64,000 nucleotides of DNA from Bacteroides sp. MSB163 (GTDB taxonomy: Bacteria > Bacteroidota > Bacteroidia > Bacteroidales > Bacteroidaceae), in contig NZ_CP143867.1 in the NCBI RefSeq assembly GCF_036416795.1, positions 1,674,001-1,738,000 of the forward strand. The letters run 5' to 3'. A program made the translations under genes and the position numbers. The notes under the pieces were generated by a model that saw only the letters and a program-made list of their open reading frames with translations, had not been told where the DNA came from and ran no database searches. Positions within the stretch are counted from its first letter, which is position 1; each line of letters starts with the position of its first letter. Of this stretch, positions 9,368-16,330 are shown piece after piece.

Positions 9368-10426
9368 ATGAAACTGTCGCAATTTAAATTTAAGCTTCCG
9401 GAAGAGAAGATTGCTTTGCACCCTACAAAGTACAGAGACGAGTCGCGCCTTATGGTGCTGCATAGAAAGACAGGTGAGATTGAGCACAAAGAATTCAAAG
9501 ACGTTCTGAACTACTTTGATGATAAGGATGTGTTCATTTTCAATGATACGAAAGTATTTCCTGCCCGTTTGTATGGCAACAAGGAGAAGACTGGTGCCCG
9601 TATTGAAGTGTTCCTTTTGCGTGAGTTGAATGAAGAACTCCGTCTGTGGGATGTGTTGGTAGACCCTGCCCGTAAGATCCGTATCGGCAATAAGCTGTAT
9701 TTCGGTGATGACGACTCTATGGTAGCTGAAGTTATCGACAATACAACGTCTCGTGGCCGTACGCTCCGTTTCCTCTACGACGGTCCGCACGATGAGTTCA
9801 AGAAGGCTTTGTATGCGTTGGGCGAAACTCCGCTGCCTCACAGCATCATCAACCGTCCTGTAGAGGCGGAAGATTCGGAGCGTTTCCAGTCTATCTTTGC
9901 CCGTAATGAGGGTGCGGTGACGGCTCCTACTGCGAGTCTGCACTTCAGCCGTGAGTTGATGAAGCGTCTTGAAATTAAAGGTATCGACTTTGCGTATATC
10001 ACGCTGCATGCCGGTTTGGGTAACTTCCGTGATATTGATGTGGAAGACCTTACGAAGCACAAGACAGATTCTGAACAGATGATTGTGAACGAAGAAGCTG
10101 TCGGCATTGTAAATCGTGCCAAAGACCTGAACAGACAGGTTTGCGCTGTAGGTACCACTGTGATGCGTGCCATTGAGAGCACCGTAAGCACAGACGGTCA
10201 CCTGAAGGCATACGAAGGATGGACTAACAAGTTTATCTTCCCTCCCTATGACTTTACAGTAGCCAATGCGATGATTTCCAACTTCCATATGCCACTTTCC
10301 ACGTTGCTGATGATTGTTGCCGCTTTCGGTGGTTACGATCAGGTAATGGAGGCGTACAATGTGGCTTTGAAGGAAGGTTACCGTTTCGGTACGTATGGGG
10401 ATGCGATGTTGATTACGGATAAGTAA
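9368..10426 (+). CDS. queA: tRNA preQ1(34) S-adenosylmethionine ribosyltransferase-isomerase QueA
   Basis: A 352-residue enzyme that transfers and isomerises the ribosyl part of SAM onto preQ1 in the tRNA wobble position, forming epoxyqueuosine. Conserved segments are FNDTKVFPARL near residue 58, TAPTASLHFS near 185 and HAGLGNFRDIDVEDL near 215. Length is normal. Its stop codon overlaps the folK start by one base (TAATG), which implies translational coupling. Confidence 0.97.
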   Translation: MKLSQFKFKLPEEKIALHPTKYRDESRLMVLHRKTGEIEHKEFKDVLNYFDDKDVFIFNDTKVFPARLYGNKEKTGARIEVFLLRELNEELRLWDVLVDPARKIRIGNKLYFGDDDSMVAEVIDNTTSRGRTLRFLYDGPHDEFKKALYALGETPLPHSIINRPVEAEDSERFQSIFARNEGAVTAPTASLHFSRELMKRLEIKGIDFAYITLHAGLGNFRDIDVEDLTKHKTDSEQMIVNEEAVGIVNRAKDLNRQVCAVGTTVMRAIESTVSTDGHLKAYEGWTNKFIFPPYDFTVANAMISNFHMPLSTLLMIVAAFGGYDQVMEAYNVALKEGYRFGTYGDAMLITDK

Positions 10427-10890
10427 TGTACGTTTATTTCAGTTTAGGAACCAACCTCGGTGATAAGGTGCAGAACCTCCGTCTTGCCGTGCAACATATA
10501 GAAGAGCGGATAGGGAAGATTGTTTCCCTGTCCGCTTTTTATGCTACTGCCCCGTGGGGGTTTGATTCTGATAATGCTTTCCTGAATGCTGCCGTTTGTG
10601 CGGAGACTTCACTTCCGCCGTTGGAGATACTTTCCATAACCCAGTCCGTTGAACAGGAGATGGGGCGTACCCATAAATCAGTGAACGGTGTGTATAGTGA
10701 CCGTGTGATAGATGTCGATTTGTTGTTGTATGATGATCTTATTCTGGATACCCCTACACTGAAATTGCCTCATCCGCTGATGCAGGAACGCCGCTTTGTG
10801 ATGGAGCCGCTGGCGGAGATTGCGCCCGATGTGATGCACCCGGTATTAGGAAAGACACTGGGGGATATCTATCGTGATTTGACTGATTAA
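10426..10890 (+). CDS. folK: 2-amino-4-hydroxy-6-hydroxymethyldihydropteridine diphosphokinase FolK
   Basis: A 154-residue enzyme of folate synthesis that transfers pyrophosphate from ATP to 6-hydroxymethyl-7,8-dihydropterin. It shows the N-terminal SLGTNLGDK, the RVIDVDLLLYDD motif with Mg-binding D96 and D98, and LPHPLMQERRFVMEPL. It is the last gene of the housekeeping run. No hairpin terminator is visible directly after it; a 22-bp tandem repeat begins 16 bp downstream. Confidence 0.96.
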   Translation: MYVYFSLGTNLGDKVQNLRLAVQHIEERIGKIVSLSAFYATAPWGFDSDNAFLNAAVCAETSLPPLEILSITQSVEQEMGRTHKSVNGVYSDRVIDVDLLLYDDLILDTPTLKLPHPLMQERRFVMEPLAEIAPDVMHPVLGKTLGDIYRDLTD

Positions 10891-10905
10891 TAACTGATTT
10901 CCTGC

Positions 10906-10990
10906 ATCTATATCTCCAATGTTTCCCATCTATATCTCCAACGTTTCCGATCTATATGCCCAACATGTTGGATCTATATATCCTGCAAAT
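10906..10990. repeat. 22-bp tandem repeat array, about 3.9 units
   Basis: Units start at 10906, 10928, 10950 and 10972. All begin ATCTATAT; the first two read ATCTATATCTCCAAyGTTTCC and the later ones diverge (ATCTATATGCCCAACATGTTGG, then a partial copy). There are no spacers, so this is not a CRISPR. The rest of the 423-bp gap before the next gene (10891-11313) holds a decayed gene fragment at 11000, AT-rich sequence, and a terminator at 11253. Confidence 0.75.
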
Positions 10991-10999
10991 GAAAACACA

Positions 11000-11103
11000 A
11001 TAAAGAATAAATACTGCAAGCCTGTTTCCTTCCCTTTGATATGCTAGCTATCGTTGTCATACTTTGCACAATGGATCGGATTATTATGGCATTTGGAAGA
11101 ATC
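11000..11103 (+). pseudogene. decayed 5' fragment of the flippase-like gene at 13420
   Basis: About 100 bases align with the first 35 codons of the intact gene at 13420. ATAAAGAATAAATAC at 11000 matches ATGAAGAATAAATAC, so the start codon has become ATA. Further on, MLAIVVILCTMD at 11041-11076 matches ILAIVIMLCTMD, at about 80 percent nucleotide identity over 30 bases. A base gain or loss follows, and similarity stops near 11103. The fragment has an in-frame stop and cannot be expressed. It lies on the far side of the protease cassette from the intact gene, which suggests that the cassette entered at this gene's 5' end. Confidence 0.7.
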
Positions 11104-11252
11104 TTATTTTGAGAGCGACAATGCGTGATTTAATTTAAATATTAACAACTGTTGATACTTTTAAGGTAATGGTATATGAATATCTATTGTTATAGATTTA
11201 AAGGTTATCATATTGTTTTGAAATCCATAAAATTGAGTATTATACCTACAAT

Positions 11253-11295
11253 AAAAATATCACCAGTTAGGATAGCATCAACTGGTGATATTTTT
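11253..11295 (-). terminator. rho-independent terminator of the C10 protease operon
   Basis: A perfect 16-bp stem: AAAAATATCACCAGTT at 11253-11268 pairs with 11280-11295, with an 11-base loop. On the reverse strand the stem is followed by T-rich sequence. It lies 19 bp after the stop of the reverse-strand lipoprotein gene. Confidence 0.85.
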
Positions 11296-11313
11296 CTAAA
11301 AAATTGATAATAC

Positions 11314-11733
11314 TTACCTTCTTTTCTGGAAGATTCTGGTGCAAGTATAATAGTTTTTATCCCATAGATTAATGTTCATCTCTCTGGATGCATTTGATTG
11401 ATTTTCAAATAGTATAATTTCAAATTCATTCGTTTTTTTTCTGATAATTTTAAACCATTTTCCTTCAATAGTAAAAGGAAAACTCGTTTGCTTTTTATAA
11501 TCGGTATTATGTTCGATATATGAATTTGTGGCTTCAATTGTTGAGAAGTACCAATTTTCTCCTTTTGTTGTAACCTTTATAATTTGCTGCCTATAATCAA
11601 TGCATGTGTCCTTTACAGATTGAAGAATAGTATCTTTTTGAATGCCATCCATATTATCTTCTTTTTCCTGAGTGCATGAAGACAGCGTTACCAATAAAAA
11701 AGTTATTAATAAAAAAATATTTGCAGTGTTCAT
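11314..11733 (-). CDS. small lipoprotein, candidate C10-protease inhibitor
   Basis: A 139-residue lipoprotein: signal peptide and lipobox LSSC with lipidated C20, then a mature domain of about 115 residues with alternating strands (GENWYFSTIEATNSYIE, GKWFKIIRKKTNEFEIILFE). I do not recognise a named family. It starts 4 bp after the stop of the C10 protease and shares its terminator, so the two are co-transcribed. In Bacteroides, C10 proteases (Bfp and Btp types) are often paired with small inhibitors encoded in the same operon, so an inhibitor role is inferred from context. The sequence alone does not prove it. The low GC and AT-rich codons match the protease and differ from the housekeeping genes. 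Confidence 0.6.
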   Translation of the reverse strand: MNTANIFLLITFLLVTLSSCTQEKEDNMDGIQKDTILQSVKDTCIDYRQQIIKVTTKGENWYFSTIEATNSYIEHNTDYKKQTSFPFTIEGKWFKIIRKKTNEFEIILFENQSNASREMNINLWDKNYYTCTRIFQKRR

Positions 11734-11737
11734 ATCA

Positions 11738-13093
11738 TTATTTATTAGGAGTTATGTCATAAATAACTTTCATATCTCTATAAAAATCATTAATATCATT
11801 TTTACTGAGGTTGGCAAAAATGTACCAACCATTTGAACTTCCATACCAACCCCAATTTATATGTAAGTATAAACCTACATCACCCCATGTTATTGGCATC
11901 GCAAAAATTAAATCTGTAGTTACGTATTGCCCGCGATAATACTTGTCTTGGACTATCCAAAGTGCTTGAATATAAGTTGCACGACCATCAGCTACAAATG
12001 CATGTCCTTCATCGTCGTCATTTACGCCTCTTAAATATATGGGTGAATTAAAATGGTAGACTTTATGATAGCGTCCGTATTCTCCTGGTATTTCATGGTA
12101 AATTGAAAATGGAGTTACTCCATATGTCTTATATCCATATCCCGTGAAAGCTGCATTAGCGTCATAGATATTAGAACCACTTCCATAGCAATCATATCTC
12201 ATGTGAACTTTAGAACCGATATCAGCAATTAGTCTTGCTACTTCTATTCTGCGGGTTGCATCTTCCGAAGAATACGTATCAATTTGTTTCTTTGATGTAA
12301 GTAAATCCCAATTGTATGTTGGAGGATATTTGTGATATGCCATAATTTGTGCCATAGCAATAGCAACACAACCTGCAGGTGCTTTACCTGAATTGCATGT
12401 CATTGGGACATTATTGTTATATGGAGCACCTTGCCCCCATTGTACAGGTACAAAAACTTCTTTAAGTTCATTAAAAGAATAAGATAATATACCGATTTCG
12501 CGGTATAATGTATCCCCTCCTATTGAATCTTTTATACTTATAGTGTCCAGTAATTGTTGTTCTGGTAAATTGGGGCGACCAGGTGCAACTCTGGTACTTG
12601 CAACTGCGTAGTTAGCCTCCCATTCATCAATAAAGTTGCTTAGATTTTGAAATGTATTTTCTACGTATTTTGCTAAACCTTTATTGAATATAGTATCTTG
12701 TAGCGTTCCTTGTTCGCAGAATATTAGAATTTGAGGTATCCTGATATCGCCTGAAACTAAGGCATATCCTTTTCCCTCAGGGCTTGATAATGTGAAATTG
12801 TATATGTTGATATCTATATTGTTTTTAACGGAACGAGTATTCCTTTTTCCAGTATAGGGTATTTTTATGATTTCAGAACTTCCAATTTGAATGTCAGATT
12901 GTATGCTCTTTGTACTTGCTTTTTCTAATTTTCCAAGATAATTCAATAAATTTTTTTTTGCTTGAGATTCGGAGATTTCATAAGAAATCGATGGCACCTT
13001 AGTGGTTGATAATGTTGGAAGAACCACATCTTCCTTGGTACAGCTGATAATTACAACTGTAGCAACTAGAACTGCATAAAGTAGTTTTTTCAT
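11738..13093 (-). CDS. C10-family cysteine protease (streptopain-like lipoprotein)
   Basis: A 451-residue lipoprotein precursor with lipobox IISC (C18). Residues about 35-170 are a Spi/propeptide-like domain with KGYALVSGDIRIPQILIF. The catalytic domain starts near 215: PVQWGQGAPYNNNVP, then nucleophile C242 in KAPAGCVAIAMAQIMAYHKYP and catalytic H364 in DDEGHAFVADG. W414 lies in the HINWGWYGSSNGWY motif. All key residues are present, so it should be active. Family members include SpeB, interpain and the Bfp and Btp proteases of Bacteroides, which cut host or bacterial proteins at the surface. It is the first gene of a two-gene reverse-strand cassette with the small lipoprotein. Low GC and the flanking gene remnant at 11000 suggest acquisition. 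Confidence 0.93.
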   Translation of the reverse strand: MKKLLYAVLVATVVIISCTKEDVVLPTLSTTKVPSISYEISESQAKKNLLNYLGKLEKASTKSIQSDIQIGSSEIIKIPYTGKRNTRSVKNNIDINIYNFTLSSPEGKGYALVSGDIRIPQILIFCEQGTLQDTIFNKGLAKYVENTFQNLSNFIDEWEANYAVASTRVAPGRPNLPEQQLLDTISIKDSIGGDTLYREIGILSYSFNELKEVFVPVQWGQGAPYNNNVPMTCNSGKAPAGCVAIAMAQIMAYHKYPPTYNWDLLTSKKQIDTYSSEDATRRIEVARLIADIGSKVHMRYDCYGSGSNIYDANAAFTGYGYKTYGVTPFSIYHEIPGEYGRYHKVYHFNSPIYLRGVNDDDEGHAFVADGRATYIQALWIVQDKYYRGQYVTTDLIFAMPITWGDVGLYLHINWGWYGSSNGWYIFANLSKNDINDFYRDMKVIYDITPNK

Positions 13094-13419
13094 ATGGATA
13101 ATATTTAAATATTTGTAAAGATACGGAAGACTTTATATTTAAACAATCCTCATTTATGAGGATTTTAGAGGGTAGTATAACTATTTAGAATTCTAATAGT
13201 AAAATAATGATTATATTGAGATTTGAAGGTTGTAGTATTAAGATATCTGGCAAGTTTAGGTTCATATAACAATTAGTTTTTGGGGGAATACAAAAATTCG
13301 TTTTCTTTTTATTCTTTTGAAAACATTATTTAGGTGCGTTTAATCCCTTTTCTTTTAATAAATTAAATAAAGAGGATATAATTACATAATTTTGTACCAA
13401 TTGATAAAAAGAAGTCTTT
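13094..13419. other. divergent intergenic region with hairpin and promoter
   Basis: No gene is seen in these 326 bases. AATCCTCAT at 13145-13153 pairs with ATGAGGATT at 13156-13164, a 9-bp palindrome upstream of the protease gene that could be an operator. A -7 box TAATTTTG at 13387-13394 serves the forward flippase-like gene. A weaker reverse-strand box, TATCTTTA, lies at 13116-13123 before the protease. Confidence 0.5.
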
Positions 13420-14406
13420 ATGAAGAATAAATACCGTAACTTGTTTTTGCTTTTCGGCATACTCGCCATTGTCATCATGCTTTGTACAATGGATATGGAT
13501 TGTTCCGACATTTGGGAGAACGTGAAGCGCATAGGCTTTTGGTTTCCTGTAATCATGATGCTGTGGTTCTTTGTCTATCTGATAAATACCTGTTCATGGT
13601 ATCTGATAATCAGGGACGACCGTAAATATAGCGTCCCTTTCTGGAAGGTCTGCAAGTTGTCGATCACAGGGTTTGCCATAAATTACGCTACACCCGGCGG
13701 ACTGATGGGCGGTGAGCCGTATCGGATTATGGAACTGACTCCCTATGTAGGCGTAAGTAAAGCTACGTCTTCGGTCATTCTGTATGTGATGATGCACATC
13801 TTTTCTCACTTTTGGTTCTGGTTTCTCTCCATATTCTTATATATCTTCCTGTATCCTGTGAATACCTTTATGGCAATATTGCTTACTGCAATAGGGGCAT
13901 TTTGTCTGTTGGCTATCTATTTCTTTACCCGTGGATATAAAAATGGGATGGCGGTGAAGACTTTCCGGTTCTTACAGAAGGTACCCTTTATCAGGAAGTG
14001 GGCGCATAGTTTTGTTGTGAAGCAAAAAGATACTCTGGAACAGATTGATAGTCAGATAGCCTTACTGCATAGCCAGCATAAGATAACTTTCTATAGTTCT
14101 TTGCTATTGGAACTTTCGGCACGCATACTCTCCAGTCTTGAAATATACATTATTCTAAGCGTTTTCACACCGGACGTTAACGGGTGGGATTGTGTGTTGA
14201 TACTGGCCTTCTCCTCTTTGTTCAGTAATCTGATTTTCTTCTTTCCGATGCAACTGGGTGCACGCGAAGGTGGTTTGGCATTGGCTGTGGACGGATTGCA
14301 CATGTCCCCGGCATTGGGCGTTTATGTGGGGCTGATAACCCGCATACGCGAATTATTATGGATAGCCATCGGAATGGCTTTGATAAAGATCGGTAATAAG
14401 AAGTAA
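13420..14406 (+). CDS. lysylphosphatidylglycerol-synthase-type transmembrane protein (flippase-like)
   Basis: A 328-residue polytopic membrane protein of the LPG_synthase_TM / UPF0104 family, with about eight hydrophobic segments. Family hallmarks are NYATPGGLMGGEPYR near residues 88-102 and FPMQLGAREGG near 275-285. It matches the membrane half of MprF without the cytoplasmic aminoacyl-transferase part. Members are thought to move lipids or lipid-linked sugars across the membrane; the substrate here is not known. It has its own promoter (13387). A broken copy of its first 35 codons lies at 11000, beyond the protease cassette. Confidence 0.88.
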   Translation: MKNKYRNLFLLFGILAIVIMLCTMDMDCSDIWENVKRIGFWFPVIMMLWFFVYLINTCSWYLIIRDDRKYSVPFWKVCKLSITGFAINYATPGGLMGGEPYRIMELTPYVGVSKATSSVILYVMMHIFSHFWFWFLSIFLYIFLYPVNTFMAILLTAIGAFCLLAIYFFTRGYKNGMAVKTFRFLQKVPFIRKWAHSFVVKQKDTLEQIDSQIALLHSQHKITFYSSLLLELSARILSSLEIYIILSVFTPDVNGWDCVLILAFSSLFSNLIFFFPMQLGAREGGLALAVDGLHMSPALGVYVGLITRIRELLWIAIGMALIKIGNKK

Positions 14407-14463
14407 GCTGCCTTTTATCTGCTAAAAAGAGGCGGTACACGATTATCATAGAGAAAAAATCTA

Positions 14464-14471
14464 TATCTTTG
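14464..14471 (+). promoter_or_regulatory. Bacteroides -7 box before the SusR-like regulator
   Basis: TATCTTTG is a full match to TAnnTTTG. The TTG at 14469 that opens the longest frame is inside this box, so translation must begin downstream, at ATG 14499. Confidence 0.7.
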
Positions 14472-14498
14472 CTCTTGAAGTATATAACCTGTAGTCTA

Positions 14499-16118
14499 AT
14501 GTCCAGATATTCTGTTTCTATCTTATTTTGTCTTTTTATTTGTTCCGGTCTGTGGGCTGCGGTCAAAGCGGACGACGATGCCCTGCTTTTAAAACTGGAT
14601 AAGATGATCGGGCATCGTGAGGTTTACCAGCAAAAAGTGGAAAAGGAAATAGCAGACATTCGCCGGACGCTGGATTATGCGGAAGATGATAAACTCAGGT
14701 TTGATATATTAGGGAATCTGTTCACTAAATATCGTTCATTTCGGATTGATACGGCTATGATTATCGCAAAGGAGAGGCTGCAACTGGCGGAAAGTCTGAA
14801 AGATGAAAAGTTAATCAATGAGGGATTGATGAACATAGCTGATGTAATGAACAAAATGGGGAAGCATGAGAATGCGTTGATTATGCTTGCCAAAGTGAAA
14901 CGGACAGAAGACGTAAGAAAGGATACTTATTTCTATTATCTATACCACACCATTTACTTATCCTGCTATAGTGATGCCATAGATGAATCCGGCAAACAAC
15001 TTGCCTGGCAGCAGCTAAAAGCTTATAAAGACACGTTGATTGCGATTAGCGAACCACACTCTTCCAGCTATATTACCAATAAATGCGGTCGCCTGAGTAT
15101 GTCCGGAAAGTGGGATGAGGCTATCCGGCTGTTGGAGGATTATTATGGGCAAAGTACAGAAGATAATTCAGATAGAGCCAGAATGGAGTATCTTCTGGCA
15201 GAATTGTATTTGGGAAAGCAGGATACTTTGCAGGCAAGGCATTATCTTATTCTGGCTTCATTGACTGATATTGCCAATGCCAAGAAAGTGTATATGTCTT
15301 TGCAGCATTTGGCAATACTTCTTTTCCGGGAAGGTGACATTGCAAGGGCTTATAATTATATCTCATGTTCCCTGGAAGATGTGAATTTCGGGAAAGCCCG
15401 CTATCGCTTTATTGACATTGCCGAATATCTCCCTATCATTCAGGCCGCTAATGATGCACGCATCAAGGCTGATGAAAACCGGGTGCTCTTTTCCCTTTTG
15501 ATACTCCTGATATTGGTAATAGCCTTGATCGTTGCCTTCTTCTTCATCCGTAAGAAGAATACCAAACTGCTGAAGGTGAAGCAATCGCTGGCCGAACAGA
15601 ATTTGCGCTTGCAGGAAATGGCTGAGAACCTTACCCGGATGAATGAGCAGATCCGGGAATCGAATCATATCAAGGAAGAATATATCGGATTACTGTTCAA
15701 TATATGTTCCGAATATATCTATAAGCAGGAGAACGACCGCAAGGCATTGTTGAAGATTGCAAATACAGGCTCTATGGCGGATATATCAAAGACACTTCGC
15801 GGACAATCTTCCACTTCCGATGATTTCAAGCTTTTCATCAGTAAGTTTGATACTATATTCCTTTCCATCTTTCCTAATTTTGTCGAGTCGTTTAATGCTC
15901 TGTTGAAGGAAGAAGAGCGTGTGCAGCTGAAGGAAGGCGAGTTGCTGACACCCGAGTTGCGTATATACGCTCTCATACGTTTGGGTATAAACGATAATTC
16001 AAAGATTGCCAACTTTCTTCATTACTCACTTCAGACGGTTTACAACTACCGGATGAAAATGCGGAATAAAGCGATCATTCCGGGTAAGGATTTGGCAATT
16101 CAGGTACAGAAACTGTAG
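14499..16118 (+). CDS. SusR-like membrane regulator: TPR sensor with C-terminal DUF6377 / HTH
   Basis: A 539-residue regulator. A signal sequence (about 1-21) is followed by a periplasmic helical TPR-like region to about residue 320 and one membrane helix at about 329-350 (LLILLILVIALIVAFFFI). A short coiled coil follows, then a cytoplasmic C-terminal domain. That domain ends in an HTH-like segment, LTPELRIYALIRLGINDNSKIANFLHYSLQTVYNYR, typical of DUF6377. The layout is that of the starch regulator SusR, which senses a ligand in the periplasm and activates sus genes. It precedes susC by about 210 bp on the same strand and is the likely activator of the SusC-SusD-phosphatase operon. The ATG at 14499 is chosen because the upstream TTG lies in the promoter. 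Confidence 0.82.
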   Translation: MSRYSVSILFCLFICSGLWAAVKADDDALLLKLDKMIGHREVYQQKVEKEIADIRRTLDYAEDDKLRFDILGNLFTKYRSFRIDTAMIIAKERLQLAESLKDEKLINEGLMNIADVMNKMGKHENALIMLAKVKRTEDVRKDTYFYYLYHTIYLSCYSDAIDESGKQLAWQQLKAYKDTLIAISEPHSSSYITNKCGRLSMSGKWDEAIRLLEDYYGQSTEDNSDRARMEYLLAELYLGKQDTLQARHYLILASLTDIANAKKVYMSLQHLAILLFREGDIARAYNYISCSLEDVNFGKARYRFIDIAEYLPIIQAANDARIKADENRVLFSLLILLILVIALIVAFFFIRKKNTKLLKVKQSLAEQNLRLQEMAENLTRMNEQIRESNHIKEEYIGLLFNICSEYIYKQENDRKALLKIANTGSMADISKTLRGQSSTSDDFKLFISKFDTIFLSIFPNFVESFNALLKEEERVQLKEGELLTPELRIYALIRLGINDNSKIANFLHYSLQTVYNYRMKMRNKAIIPGKDLAIQVQKL

Positions 16119-16258
16119 TTTTACACTTCCTTTGATCTTACTTTTTCTCTTTTGTTCTAATTGGTCAATGTGTTGACAAATAGTTAGTTACTGCTTATCG
16201 GCTTATTTATTTACTTACTTTTCCGTTTCGTGTAGTTGTTCTGTTATACCATTGAAAT

Positions 16259-16266
16259 TACTTTTG
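16259..16266 (+). promoter_or_regulatory. -7 box of the susC-susD-phosphatase operon
   Basis: TACTTTTG matches TAnnTTTG and lies 65 bp before the susC start. It is the target region expected for the adjacent regulator. Confidence 0.55.
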
Positions 16267-16330
16267 CTTCGTATCGTATAAGTCACGCGATGCCTTTGTT
16301 ACACGTATAATAAACTAATTTAAAACTATT

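Noticed and set aside
8672..10288. 538-residue open frame opposite truB and queA
   Set aside because: It overlaps two certain genes on the other strand, has no known motif, and reflects the codon bias of the sense genes.
13145..13164. Terminator in the protease-flippase intergenic region
   Set aside because: The 9-bp palindrome has only a short T stretch and no gene ends there; an operator is as likely.
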